64,000 bases of DNA, from NCBI RefSeq assembly GCF_002906655.1, contig NZ_CP025795.1:1550001-1614000 (forward strand). The letters are read 5' to 3'. The DNA comes from Vibrio hyugaensis. GTDB taxonomy: Bacteria; Pseudomonadota; Gammaproteobacteria; Enterobacterales; Vibrionaceae. Both the position numbers and the translations under genes were made by a program. The notes beneath the pieces were generated by a model. It searched no databases and had not been told where the DNA came from. It was given only the letters and a program-made list of their open reading frames with translations. Positions 19,602 to 28,615 of the stretch are shown here, in pieces (the first letter of the stretch is position 1; every line of letters begins with the position of its first letter).

Positions 19602-20594
19602 TCAACTAAGTAAAGACATCTTATCAGCAGGGAAAACCACGCCAGTTTGCCTTCTTACTTCGGTCAGTACTTTTGCAACGGTCAATGAACGCTGCTTCAT
19701 TTGATCATCAATCACACCCAATTTAAGTTGTTTAGCAAAGGCTTGAGCTTCATAGAACATGTGGTTCTCTTCTTGCGGCAGCGTTAGGACTTCTTTATCT
19801 TCACCGCGCGGAATGCGTTCAACACCACGACCTGTCGCAATCATATCGACAATCACACTGCCCTGCTCACCTTGGAATTCACTTGGAATGAGTGAATCAC
19901 TCACTTTCGAGTGCAACAGGTTCACATTAAAGCCATCGTAAGCCAATGTAACGCTGCCACAACCATCAACGCCTGAAGATAAGAGATGAGCACTCGCTTG
20001 AACACTATTTGGCTCACCAAACAGTTCAATCGCAGAACCAACACAGTAATAACCAATGTCCATGATCGAGCCATTAGAGAGCTCTGGATTGAAGGTATTT
20101 GGGTTCTCGCCATTTAGGTATTTCTGGTAACGAGAGGAGTATTGGCAATAGCTAATGGTGGCATGACGCAAGGGAGCGATAGTAGGCAAACTTTCTTTTA
20201 ATACGCTGAAGTTAGGTGTGTATGGCGACATAAAGGCTTCAAACAACACCATGTTATTTGCTTCTGCGGCCTTAAACATGGCTTGTGCCAAAGGATAGTT
20301 AGACGCCATCGGCTTTTCACAGATAACGTGCTTACCAGCATTTAGCATTTGAATTGCTTGAGGTGCATGAAAAGAGTTAGGGCTAGCAATGTAAACCGCA
20401 TCGATATCTGAATCTTTACCCAATGATTCTAAACAATCGTAATAAGACTCAGCGTTATGAGATTCACCAAATGAACGAGCCTTATCAATATCGCGCGAAT
20501 ACACTGCTTGTAGGCAAAATTCTTTACTTTGAATGGCCGCCTCAACAAATTGTTGGGAGATCCAGTTGGTTCCAATCACAGCAAGTTTGAACAT
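19602..20594 (-). CDS. Gfo/Idh/MocA family oxidoreductase
   Basis: A 330-residue NAD(P)-dependent dehydrogenase. The Rossmann domain begins FKLAVIGTNWISQQFVEAAI. The family motif EKP lies in AGKHVICEKPMASN near residue 95, its lysine being the catalytic one. The C-terminal beta-sheet domain contains NGSIMDIGYYCVG. Members act on sugars, inositols or related alcohols; the substrate is unknown. AAGGAAGTAAC precedes the ATG. A second member of the superfamily lies at 63055-63987 but the two are only distantly alike. Confidence 0.88.
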   Translation of the reverse strand: MFKLAVIGTNWISQQFVEAAIQSKEFCLQAVYSRDIDKARSFGESHNAESYYDCLESLGKDSDIDAVYIASPNSFHAPQAIQMLNAGKHVICEKPMASNYPLAQAMFKAAEANNMVLFEAFMSPYTPNFSVLKESLPTIAPLRHATISYCQYSSRYQKYLNGENPNTFNPELSNGSIMDIGYYCVGSAIELFGEPNSVQASAHLLSSGVDGCGSVTLAYDGFNVNLLHSKVSDSLIPSEFQGEQGSVIVDMIATGRGVERIPRGEDKEVLTLPQEENHMFYEAQAFAKQLKLGVIDDQMKQRSLTVAKVLTEVRRQTGVVFPADKMSLLS

Positions 20595-20646
20595 GTTACT
20601 TCCTTTTCATTATCGTTCTATAGCTTTAAAGGCTTGTGAGAACGAT

Positions 20647-23283
20647 TTAAGCAAGCTTTAGTTCGTTAAACAACTCAAATAGTTGGTTCGATTTGTAAGG
20701 TTTCGGTAAGTACGCATCCATGCCCGCCGCAAAGCAGTTCTGAATATCTTCCTCTAATACACTCGCGGTCAATGCAATGATGGTGATCTTATCGCTGCCG
20801 ACCTCTTTTTCCCAACGGCGTATTTCTTTTGTAGCGGTTAAACCATCCATCACTGGCATCATACAATCCATAAGAATGGCATCAAATTGCTCCCCTTTCG
20901 TGATGGCTTCAAGGGCTTCTTGTCCATTGCTGGCAATCAAATAATCGTATCCGGCTTTATCAAGAAAGAAGCTAGCAATCTTCTGATTCATCAAATTATC
21001 TTCTGCTATCAAAATGCGACGATGAGTTCTGGATTGATTAACGCTATGTATGACAGCTGTCGACGTGACATTGTAACTCTTAGTATTTTGTTCTACTTGC
21101 GCGAGCTCGTCAATGGCATGTCTAAATCGGTTCCCCAAGAAAGGCTGCGTTAACACCGCATGGATGCGTTCCGAATTGGTATAAGTAGTGGTAAGGTGAT
21201 GCTGACACACAATGACTCGGCTGATATCAAGATGCCTATTCAACTCATCAATGGCATTCTCAAGATGTTGCTTACCATTATGACAATAGAAGATAACATC
21301 AAATTCATGGTCTTGAGCGACTACTTCTTGCAGGCTATGAATATTACTCAGTTGAATACCTGAGAGGCGACATTCTTTGATAATCTGCTCCGTATAAGCA
21401 TAGTGGTCCGCAATGAGCAACCCTGTTCTGATGACTTCAGATCGCCAGCCGAAAACGGGCAACACCTCGACCTCAATAGAAAATTCGAAACTGGTTCCCA
21501 GCCCTTTAGTCGATGTCGCCGTGAGCTTTCCTCCCATCATTGCCACTAATTGACGACAAATCGCCAACCCTAATCCTGTGCCACCAAACTGGCGCGAAAT
21601 GCCTTCATCTTCTTGTGTGAAGGGCTCGAAGATCGTCGCCAATTTGTCGCTTTCAACCCCAACGCCGGTGTCGGTCACTCGAAAAACCAAGAAAATGCTT
21701 TTTTGCGTGGTCGATTCTTGATAATCGATATCAATAGAAATGTACCCTTCTTGGGTAAACTTCACCGCATTAGAAACCAAATTCATGAGGATCTGTTTGA
21801 TACGATGATCATCTACCATGATGCGAGGAGGGATGCGTTCGTCGAGATTAATATTTAATTCCAGCTGCTTGGATGTGGCTTTCGATTGAAACAAAATCAT
21901 CGATTGATACACAACTTCTCGAATATCTGTTTCGATAAGCGATAACTGTAAATGACCCGATTCGATCTTAGACAAATCTAGAATATCATTGAGCAAGGTA
22001 AGCAACGTATGCGAGGAAGTATCAATATCGGTTAACACTTCTTTTTGATGATCAGAAAGCTCGCTCTGCGATAAGATCTCCGTCATTCCAATAATACCGT
22101 TCAGAGGTGTTCTGATTTCATGGGACATGCTGGCAAGGAAAACAGACTTAGCGCGGTTGGCAGAAATAGCAGACTCTTTGGTTTGTAAGATCTCTTGAGT
22201 CTGACGATGTTGTTCTTCTATCATCCGATTGACTTGTTTGGCAAACACTGTGAACTCATCATTGCCATCCACCACTACTTTTTCACCTTTGATATTTTCA
22301 TGGATAAGTGCATTAAGCGAGTGAGTCATCGAATCCAACTTACTGTGGACTCGATACCATGTACTAAAACCCAACCAACACAACAAGATAATGATCACTA
22401 GCACGCCGGATGTCATCCACATGATGCTTTGTTTCTGGGAGCGAACTTGCACCAACAGTGTATCTTCGACTTGCTGGGTGAAGCCACCAGTCATCACTTG
22501 CAGCCTTTGAACACGATGATCTAAACCTCTTAGATAAGTAACATAATCTGTTTGCGACATTTCTCCCGCCAGTAAACGACTACGAGATTCGACAGTCGAT
22601 AAATAACGCGGGGAAGTAAACAAACTGAGTAGCTTCTCGACTTGTTCATTCGAGGCACCAAGATCTAAAAAGCCCTCTAAGCTTTGTTGCTGTCGCTCAA
22701 TTGCCTGAAAAAACAGACTTTGGCTGGGCAAACTGTCCGGTTCTAATACCAACCGGTAAGTCAACCAAGCTTCCTTTTGCGTCCAGTAAGAGAGTTGCGC
22801 AAGGTAAGAAATGAAATCTTGCATCCAATGCGCTTCATCGCTGTCGAATAAGTGATAATGTTGAATAAGCTCTTCTGACATTTCTTGCAACAGCTGAAAT
22901 GACCAATCTCCAGCATTTATACTGTCTTTCAGGTCACCGGCGATGACTTGAAACATAGCGAGTTTTAAATCGTTGGCATACTCATTGGTGTGATTATTTC
23001 TGGTAAATGCTTCGTAGAGTGCTAGAGCGTTGCCTTGCTGGACTTTAACCTCTATTGGCAAAGGTTGTTCTTCACCATATTGATGACGCTCCTTTTCCAT
23101 TTCATAAACAAAATGGGACGCTTCTGAAATCAATTTTAAACCTTGAATATTACTAACAGTCTGGTTTAGGCGCGCCACTTGCCGAGAATTCTCGGTAAAT
23201 TGATGAATGGCAAACACACATATCACCGCTGCGGGTAACAGTGCGAGTAGAGCTAAACGTATTTTTATTGAAGGTTTTATCAT
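20647..23283 (-). CDS. Hybrid histidine kinase with NIT-like periplasmic sensor
   Basis: A kinase of 878 residues from MIKPSIKIRLALL; the frame is open 186 bp further but that extension has no homologue-like character. Helix 1 is near residues 10-28. The helical periplasmic domain (about 35-310) carries EMEKERHQYG, resembling the nitrate/nitrite-sensing NIT fold. Helix 2 is SIMWMTSGVLVIIILLCWLG, then HAMP, HisKA with MSHEIRTPLNGI, HATPase with GGTGLGLAICRQL, one receiver-like region lacking the aspartate, and a full receiver with AILMDCMMPVMDG. No cognate regulator lies beside it. The signal is unknown. Confidence 0.88.
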   Translation of the reverse strand: MIKPSIKIRLALLALLPAAVICVFAIHQFTENSRQVARLNQTVSNIQGLKLISEASHFVYEMEKERHQYGEEQPLPIEVKVQQGNALALYEAFTRNNHTNEYANDLKLAMFQVIAGDLKDSINAGDWSFQLLQEMSEELIQHYHLFDSDEAHWMQDFISYLAQLSYWTQKEAWLTYRLVLEPDSLPSQSLFFQAIERQQQSLEGFLDLGASNEQVEKLLSLFTSPRYLSTVESRSRLLAGEMSQTDYVTYLRGLDHRVQRLQVMTGGFTQQVEDTLLVQVRSQKQSIMWMTSGVLVIIILLCWLGFSTWYRVHSKLDSMTHSLNALIHENIKGEKVVVDGNDEFTVFAKQVNRMIEEQHRQTQEILQTKESAISANRAKSVFLASMSHEIRTPLNGIIGMTEILSQSELSDHQKEVLTDIDTSSHTLLTLLNDILDLSKIESGHLQLSLIETDIREVVYQSMILFQSKATSKQLELNINLDERIPPRIMVDDHRIKQILMNLVSNAVKFTQEGYISIDIDYQESTTQKSIFLVFRVTDTGVGVESDKLATIFEPFTQEDEGISRQFGGTGLGLAICRQLVAMMGGKLTATSTKGLGTSFEFSIEVEVLPVFGWRSEVIRTGLLIADHYAYTEQIIKECRLSGIQLSNIHSLQEVVAQDHEFDVIFYCHNGKQHLENAIDELNRHLDISRVIVCQHHLTTTYTNSERIHAVLTQPFLGNRFRHAIDELAQVEQNTKSYNVTSTAVIHSVNQSRTHRRILIAEDNLMNQKIASFFLDKAGYDYLIASNGQEALEAITKGEQFDAILMDCMMPVMDGLTATKEIRRWEKEVGSDKITIIALTASVLEEDIQNCFAAGMDAYLPKPYKSNQLFELFNELKLA

Positions 23284-23911
23284 CCGTTTGCCCGAGTTAA
23301 TAAAAGGCTTTCGAATTAATACTAGACTACTTTCATAGATTAAATATGAACCCGGATGATACGTTTTGGCCCTACTCCATCCTCCCCTTACTCTTAATAA
23401 CGTCCATTTTTCTCTAATAACCTTCGATTTAGCCAAAGATGAACCCCCTGAATCTGTGACTGCTTGCAAATTTTTGTAGGTTCATTTTAAACAGATTTCG
23501 TTAAAGCAACTGCGACGAACAGAGAAACAGTCCAAGCAATTTTGAAATCACCTTAATGTTTACCATTTGCGTGTTAAAAAAAATTCACATCGCAAAAACT
23601 TGCCATCTTATATTTTATTACATCAGTAGATCATGAAACTGGTCGTTATTGTCGCAAATTAAGTTAGTGGTATATAAAAAGTCAATCCCTATAAAGCACG
23701 GCTTTAGTCACACTAACCAACCAATAATTGGAGTGTTAGCAACACTTTCAACTAGAATTATTTTTCCTAGCAGAATAAGACCTCCACCCGTACAATCCGC
23801 ACACATAATTATTACAACCCAATTACATAACACCCTCACTTCACGCTCTACCGTTGAGGTAACAGCTGAAAGTAAGGTCAGCCCCCAAAACGTGAAAGGT
23901 CCAAAACAACA
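23284..23911. other. Divergent intergenic region, hybrid kinase / GAPDH
   Basis: About 630 bp without a supported gene. It holds the promoters of both neighbours. A plus-strand open frame at 23649-23915 exists but starts with TTG, has no ribosome site and overlaps the GAPDH start, so I do not call it. The stretch 23560-23640 is AT-rich with TTGCCA and TATATT-like elements that could serve as a promoter. No terminator or RNA gene was recognised. Confidence 0.4.
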
Positions 23912-25345
23912 ATGAGTCCAGAGAAATATCTCCAAGACTGGCAAACGAGCCAAACGATTGCTGAATCTATTTCCCCTCTTATTGGTAAGCTATATCGTCA
24001 AAAAGGAATCGAAGTGGTTCTTTTTGGTAAGACACTTATCAACGCCACCACCATCGACATTCTCAAAACTCACCGCGTTGCAAGACGTTACACTGGAAGC
24101 CCTCTTTCTCTTGAACAAACCATGCCAATCATCCAAGCATTGTGCGAAATGAGCATCTCATCTTGCCGCGTCGATGTTGGTCAACTTGCTGGGATGTACT
24201 GGAAAGATCACGAAGACACTGCCGCACTAAACGATTTCTTGCACACTGCGCTACAAGGCGCTCGTGATGCCGACTCATCTCTAGCTGCACGTGATGTGGT
24301 TCTTTATGGTTTCGGACGTATTGGACGATTATTAACTCGCCTGTTGATTGAAAAGAGTGGCCCAGGTTACCCACTACGCCTACGCGCTATCGTGGTTCGC
24401 GGTGGTAAGAAAGGCGACCTTGAAAAACGTGCTAGCCTATTACGTCGTGACTCTGTACACGGCCAATTCAATGGCAGTATCGTGATTGATGAAGAGCGCA
24501 AAGCCCTCATCATCAACGGTAACTACATTCAAATCATTTACGCAAACACCCCAAGTGATGTGGACTACTCTGCTTACGGCATCAATAATGCGCTCGTTGT
24601 TGATAACACCGGCGTTTGGCGCGATGCAGAAGGCCTAAGCCAACACCTAGCGTGTCACGGCGCGGAAAAAGTACTGCTTACTGCACCAGGTAAAGGCGAT
24701 ATTAAGAACGTGGTATTTGGTGTGAATGAATCAGTGATTCAAGAAGGCGACACCATTATCTCTGCAGCGAGCTGCACAACCAATGCAATCACACCGGTCC
24801 TTAAAGCTCTGAATGACAAGTACGGTGTACTTTCTGGTCACATTGAAACCGTGCACTCTTACACTAACGACCAAAACTTGATCGATAACTTCCACTCTGG
24901 TGATCGTCGTGGTCGCAGTGCGTCGCTGAACATGGTTCTGACTTCTACTGGAGCAGCGAAAGCCGTAGCAAAAGCACTACCTGAGCTTGCTGGTAAGCTG
25001 TCTGGTAATTCGATTCGTGTCCCTACGCCAAATGTGTCGATGGCCGTTGCGAACCTAAACTTAGGTGAAGATGTCGATCGTGATTCTCTGAACGAATATC
25101 TGCGTGAGATGGCACTGAACTCTGAGCTTTCTGCGCAAATCGATTACACGGACTCGACAGAAATCGTATCAAGCGACTTGGTAGGCTCTCGCCACGCAGG
25201 TGTGGTAGACGGGCAAGCGACCATCGCACAAGACAAGCGTTGTGTACTGTACATCTGGTATGACAACGAATTCGGTTACAGCTGCCAGGTTGTGCACTGT
25301 ATGGAACAAATGATGGGTGTTCGTTACCAGACATTCCCTCGATAA
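23912..25345 (+). CDS. Glyceraldehyde-3-phosphate dehydrogenase, N-terminally extended form
   Basis: A 477-residue GAPDH. The catalytic part begins only near residue 128 with VLYGFGRIGRLLTRLL. The active-site cysteine is in SAASCTTNAITPV, and the C-terminal WYDNEFGYSCQVVH is standard. The first 125 residues form an added, mostly helical region (LQDWQTSQTIAESISPLIGKLYRQ...), seen in a long GAPDH type also found on Vibrio chromosome II. Whether it works in glycolysis, gluconeogenesis or elsewhere is open. AAAGGTC precedes the ATG; a terminator follows at 25456. Confidence 0.9.
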   Translation: MSPEKYLQDWQTSQTIAESISPLIGKLYRQKGIEVVLFGKTLINATTIDILKTHRVARRYTGSPLSLEQTMPIIQALCEMSISSCRVDVGQLAGMYWKDHEDTAALNDFLHTALQGARDADSSLAARDVVLYGFGRIGRLLTRLLIEKSGPGYPLRLRAIVVRGGKKGDLEKRASLLRRDSVHGQFNGSIVIDEERKALIINGNYIQIIYANTPSDVDYSAYGINNALVVDNTGVWRDAEGLSQHLACHGAEKVLLTAPGKGDIKNVVFGVNESVIQEGDTIISAASCTTNAITPVLKALNDKYGVLSGHIETVHSYTNDQNLIDNFHSGDRRGRSASLNMVLTSTGAAKAVAKALPELAGKLSGNSIRVPTPNVSMAVANLNLGEDVDRDSLNEYLREMALNSELSAQIDYTDSTEIVSSDLVGSRHAGVVDGQATIAQDKRCVLYIWYDNEFGYSCQVVHCMEQMMGVRYQTFPR

Positions 25346-25455
25346 GGTGAACCTTGCTCCACAACGTTAACCACAACGGGTAACGAGCAACACCCCAACA
25401 TTTGTTTTGAATAATAAGCGCCTTGCGCAGTACTAATATCTCTTCCCCGCTTATA

Positions 25456-25486
25456 CGCCTGATGACCCTCAGGCGTTTTTTCGTTT
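25456..25486 (+). terminator. Terminator after GAPDH gene
   Basis: CGCCTGA (25456-25462) and TCAGGCG (25469-25475), followed by TTTTTTCGTTTTT. Confidence 0.9.
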
Positions 25487-25602
25487 TTCAGACGGTTTTA
25501 CATTGTTCAGACATTAACCGACTAAGTTGAACGGTATATTCATGTTTCGTTCATGTTCAGATCATTAATATGAACACATAGATTGAAAGAGAGGTCATGA
25601 TT

Positions 25603-25824
25603 ATGAATCGAATTATCGTTACTGCACTAGCACTGATTACTGGCTTTTTTACTTTGGTATTTAGCCTAATCATGGCGATTCCTTTGACCATCGCAGCCCT
25701 GATCACTGGTAAACGTATTGAAAAGCGCGTGAAGCAAATGCAACAAGAAATGCATGAAGAATATGAATTCAATACGGGCAAATCCGACGCGATTGAAGGC
25801 GAGTTTGAAGAAGTTCGTCGCTAG
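25603..25824 (+). CDS. Small inner-membrane protein
   Basis: A 73-residue protein (75 from an earlier ATG at 25597) with two close hydrophobic segments (residues about 5-35, IIVTALALITGFFTLVFSLIMAIPL). A basic, then acidic cytoplasmic tail follows (GKRIEKRVKQMQQEMHEEYEF...EGEFEEVRR) that should form a helix. AGAGAGG is at proper distance from the second ATG. It is a single-gene unit with its own terminator. The function is not known; the tail could recruit another protein. Confidence 0.72.
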   Translation: MNRIIVTALALITGFFTLVFSLIMAIPLTIAALITGKRIEKRVKQMQQEMHEEYEFNTGKSDAIEGEFEEVRR

Positions 25825-25878
25825 CGTTTCTGAAGGTTCCACACTCCCCCTATGTTCCTGAGCAACCTTCTTTGCTGA

Positions 25879-25912
25879 CATCCTATCTCGTTAAGAGTTA
25901 GGATGTTTTTTT
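25879..25912 (+). terminator. Terminator of small membrane protein gene
   Basis: CATCCTA (25879-25885) pairs with TAGGATG (25899-25905), followed by seven T. Confidence 0.88.
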
Positions 25913-25926
25913 GTCTGCCATATACA

Positions 25927-25955
25927 AGAAAGGCTACCATCGCGGTAGCCTTTCT
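25927..25955. terminator. Perfect hairpin downstream of LysE gene
   Basis: AGAAAGGCTACC (25927-25938) and GGTAGCCTTTCT (25944-25955), 12-bp perfect stem with a 5-base loop. It lies just past the end of the minus-strand LysE gene; T-rich sequence is modest on both strands. Confidence 0.75.
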
Positions 25956-25982
25956 GCTTTTTAAACAATGCGTTCAGCTTAA

Positions 25983-26597
25983 TTAAATCGTCACAACCAC
26001 CCGCACCGCCAATAGCATTAAAACGATGCCGGATAGTCGGTCAATCAGTACCGCTTTTGAGCGAATACGGTCCACAACGCGCGAGTTCGACAGCACCAAT
26101 GTGATGAAGGTGTACCACAAACCATCGACGACGAACGGTGTCGCCACAATAATCATTTGGTTACTCAGATCATTACCTAGCGCAACAAATTGGCTGAACA
26201 GTGCGATAAAGAACAGCGCGATTTTCGGGCTTAGAATCGAAATAAGAAAGCCTTCTCGCGCCGATTGTAAAACCGTCGTCTCTTCACCAGATTCTAGCTT
26301 CGCTGCCACTCCACCCTTTGAGCGCAAGGCATTGAAACCGAGATACGCCAAGTAAGCTGCACCTGCCAAACTGATAGTCTTAAATAGCAGCGGACTTTGT
26401 TGAAGTACCACCGCCAAACCAATCAAGGTAATGAACGCATAGATGCCAATACCAAACGCGTGCGCCCATGCGGTAGCCAAACCATTCACGCGGCCACCAG
26501 CTAACGAGTGCTTAGCAACAATCGCTAAACTCGGACCTGGCGACATTGCCCCTAATAAACACACGGTAAAAAGTGATAACCAAACTGTTAGTGTCAT
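25983..26597 (-). CDS. LysE family translocator
   Basis: A 204-residue inner-membrane exporter with the family start LFTVCLLGAMSPGPSLAIVAKHSLAGGRVNGLA, including the conserved SPGP. The six-helix pattern is complete and the ILSPKIALFFIALFSQF segment is in the middle. Members export amino acids such as homoserine, threonine or arginine; the substrate is unknown here. It is the last of a group of minus-strand genes that includes LysR, SnoaL-like and Lrp-type genes, about 110 bp after the LysR gene. The LysR or Lrp protein is therefore a candidate regulator. Confidence 0.9.
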   Translation of the reverse strand: MTLTVWLSLFTVCLLGAMSPGPSLAIVAKHSLAGGRVNGLATAWAHAFGIGIYAFITLIGLAVVLQQSPLLFKTISLAGAAYLAYLGFNALRSKGGVAAKLESGEETTVLQSAREGFLISILSPKIALFFIALFSQFVALGNDLSNQMIIVATPFVVDGLWYTFITLVLSNSRVVDRIRSKAVLIDRLSGIVLMLLAVRVVVTI

Positions 26598-26705
26598 AAG
26601 AATCTCCCCTCTTTGACGCTAATCTATCAACGGAATGGGTATAATTAGAAATCAAAGTTTTTCATACTAGCCATGACTTCAAATCATAACCCAATAATGC
26701 ATTTA

Positions 26706-27620
26706 TTATCGGATGGAATACTCTGAAATCTGCATGACCGAACGAATCTCTTCGCGCACCCATTTGTGCGCTGGATCCGTATCGTATTTTGGATGCCACA
26801 TTAACCAATACTGATGAATAGGTGTTTCGAGCGGCAGTGCCTTGTGGGCTAAGTCCCAATGCTTCGCGAGATTGACCGCAATATGTTCTGGAACCACCAT
26901 CAAGTGTTCACTAGAAACTAAGCGATTGATAGCAGCAGAAAAGAAAGGCACCTTGAAGGTGATATGCCGTGTATGCCCTAGCTCTCTTAATGCTAAGTCG
27001 GTGTACGAATCTTTGTCCCCACCGCCTGTGACTTTAATGTGGGAGTAAGAAATTAAATCTTCAACACTGATACTGTCTTGCTTTGCTAACGGATGAGAAG
27101 CTTTCATCAAACAAACTGATGAGTCTTCACCAATCTTCACACTGGATACGCCCTGAGGTTTTTCTGGATACATGGAAGACGCGATATGAATGCCAGTCTC
27201 ATGAAGCTTATCTAGAAAGTCTGGCTGCCACAGTCGGTACGCCATATCCAATTGAGGAGCAAAGCCACTGAGGTGAGAGGCAATGTCAGGGAGTACGTAT
27301 TGGGCGACATAATCACTCGATGCGAATACTAACTCCCCTTTCCAATCTGCTGGTTCAAAAGGCTTGTCATCGAGCAGATGGTCGAACTCAGCTAACAAGT
27401 CATCCAACTTCTCTTTAAGAAGTCGCGCTCTTGGTGTTGGAATCAGTTGGTTACCCTGTCGAACCAATAAAGGGTCGCCGCACAATTCACGTAATTGCGC
27501 TAATTGGCGACTTACCGCCGACTGGGTGATATGTAAACGCTCGGCGGTTCTGCTCACATGGCACTCTTCAAGTAGGACATGTAAAGAGCGCAGTAGATTC
27601 AGGTTGATGTTATTCAGCAC
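26706..27620 (-). CDS. LysR family transcriptional regulator
   Basis: About 304 residues from a GTG at 27620 (MLNNINLNLLRSL), with a more upstream GTG at 27638. The helix-turn-helix is clear: SRTAERLHITQSAVSRQLAQLRELCGDPLLVRQGN at residues about 22-57. The rest is the effector-binding domain (residues about 85-300), in which the substrate pocket strand reads ELVFASSDYVAQYVLPDIASHL. The start overlaps the end of the SnoaL-like gene by a few bases, so translation is coupled. Likely target genes are its neighbours, including the LysE exporter. Confidence 0.88.
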   Translation of the reverse strand: MLNNINLNLLRSLHVLLEECHVSRTAERLHITQSAVSRQLAQLRELCGDPLLVRQGNQLIPTPRARLLKEKLDDLLAEFDHLLDDKPFEPADWKGELVFASSDYVAQYVLPDIASHLSGFAPQLDMAYRLWQPDFLDKLHETGIHIASSMYPEKPQGVSSVKIGEDSSVCLMKASHPLAKQDSISVEDLISYSHIKVTGGGDKDSYTDLALRELGHTRHITFKVPFFSAAINRLVSSEHLMVVPEHIAVNLAKHWDLAHKALPLETPIHQYWLMWHPKYDTDPAHKWVREEIRSVMQISEYSIR

Positions 27621-27987
27621 GCTCAACCCATTGAGCACGCCAATCTGCCGCGGCGTAATCTTCCGGCCAGTATTCCACTTGTTTGCAAATCAGGCCATCA
27701 CGGACAGTATGAAAAGTAATTACCCTATCCGAACGTGCACCATCGCTAACGATCACATCGGTAACGACTTGATCAGCATCAGCCACGACGCGTTCGATAG
27801 TAAAGGTCCATTTCCCGTCCGCAGGATAAGCTGAATTGAGCTCTGCAAAGTTTTTTCTACCTCGAATCACTTCTTTAGTTAATGGCCAAATCACGGCGCA
27901 GTCAGCTGACAGACACTCTGCCGCCGCATAGAAGTCATTGCTTGCCATTACGTTCCAAAAATTGAGGACGATGTCTTTTTCGTTCAT
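27610..27987 (-). CDS. SnoaL/NTF2-like small protein
   Basis: A 125-residue protein with the NTF2-like cone fold pattern. It has an N-terminal helix pair (DIVLNFWNVMASNDFYAAAECLSADCAVIWP), a GRKNFAELN helix, and strands ending KQVEYWPEDYAAADWRAQWV. Members are enzymes or ligand binders with diverse roles; none can be assigned. It overlaps the Lrp-type gene by 4 bp upstream and the LysR gene downstream, so the three form a tight operon. Confidence 0.85.
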   Translation of the reverse strand: MNEKDIVLNFWNVMASNDFYAAAECLSADCAVIWPLTKEVIRGRKNFAELNSAYPADGKWTFTIERVVADADQVVTDVIVSDGARSDRVITFHTVRDGLICKQVEYWPEDYAAADWRAQWVERAE

Positions 27988-28439
27988 TTTACAAACTTAC
28001 TCCCTGTGGTATTGAAAAACTCCGTTAACACGGTATGTGTCATCACGTTACGAAGCTCTGGATAGCTTTGGATATAATCTCGAATCTCGTTGAGACGCGC
28101 GATATTAGGTACTTCGACAAACAGCATCATATCGGTTTCACCACTAATAGCGTGACACCATTTAACACCATCAATTTTATACAGATCATTAGCGTAATTG
28201 TCGCAATGATGGCTAGAAGCGGAGGTATCAAATTTGAGTGCCATGTAAGCACAAATCGTCGACTCTTTAGATATCGCAATATCGGCATGATAGCCAAGGA
28301 TGACTTGGTCATTTTCAAGCTTTTTGATCCGAGCTGTCACAGCTGAACGTGACAGGCTAACTTGCTCTGAGATTTCAGTAATAGAGAGACGGGCGTTCTG
28401 CCGTAATAGGTCTATGATCTGATGATCAAATTTGTCCAT
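27984..28439 (-). CDS. Lrp/AsnC family transcriptional regulator
   Basis: A 151-residue regulator. The N-terminal winged helix is FDHQIIDLLRQNARLSITEISEQVSLSRSAVTARIKKLE. The RAM domain follows, with GVKWCHAISGETDMMLFVEV carrying the typical effector-loop GETD. It is divergent from a methionine/branched-chain amino-acid exporter gene. The 176 bp between them contains three evenly phased palindromes (28495-28562), the best candidates for its binding sites. It is only distantly similar to the Lrp-type protein at 9866-10339. Confidence 0.93.
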   Translation of the reverse strand: MDKFDHQIIDLLRQNARLSITEISEQVSLSRSAVTARIKKLENDQVILGYHADIAISKESTICAYMALKFDTSASSHHCDNYANDLYKIDGVKWCHAISGETDMMLFVEVPNIARLNEIRDYIQSYPELRNVMTHTVLTEFFNTTGSKFVK

Positions 28440-28494
28440 AACATCACCAAGCTTTCCTTAATTTTGCCATTCTACTCAATTACAACTTATTGAA

Positions 28495-28562
28495 AACCGA
28501 CAATTTGCGGTTTATCGGCAAAACAACCGTCATTTTGACGGTCGACAACATCATTTTGCTGT
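28495..28562. promoter_or_regulatory. Three phased palindromes, probable Lrp-type operators
   Basis: AACCG...CGGTT (28495-28512), ACCGTCA-TTT-TGACGGT (28526-28542, perfect) and ACATC-ATTTT-GCTGT (28548-28562, partial). Centres are about 30.5 and 21 bp apart, that is three and two helix turns. They lie between an Lrp-type gene and its divergent exporter gene. Confidence 0.65.
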
Positions 28563-28615
28563 GCAGAATTTAGATATGCTTGTGGCTTGCATTACCTAGA
28601 CGTTCAGAGGTCGTT

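Noticed and set aside
23284..23469. 62-codon N-terminal extension of the hybrid kinase
   Set aside because: The extra part has no signal or domain character, while MIKPSIKIRLALL begins right before the first membrane helix.
23649..23915. Plus-strand frame before the GAPDH gene
   Set aside because: TTG start, no ribosome site, overlaps the GAPDH start, and low-complexity composition.
25557..25781. Minus-strand frame over the small membrane-protein gene
   Set aside because: The plus-strand gene has a good ribosome site and terminator; the minus product is a mirror of its hydrophobic codons.
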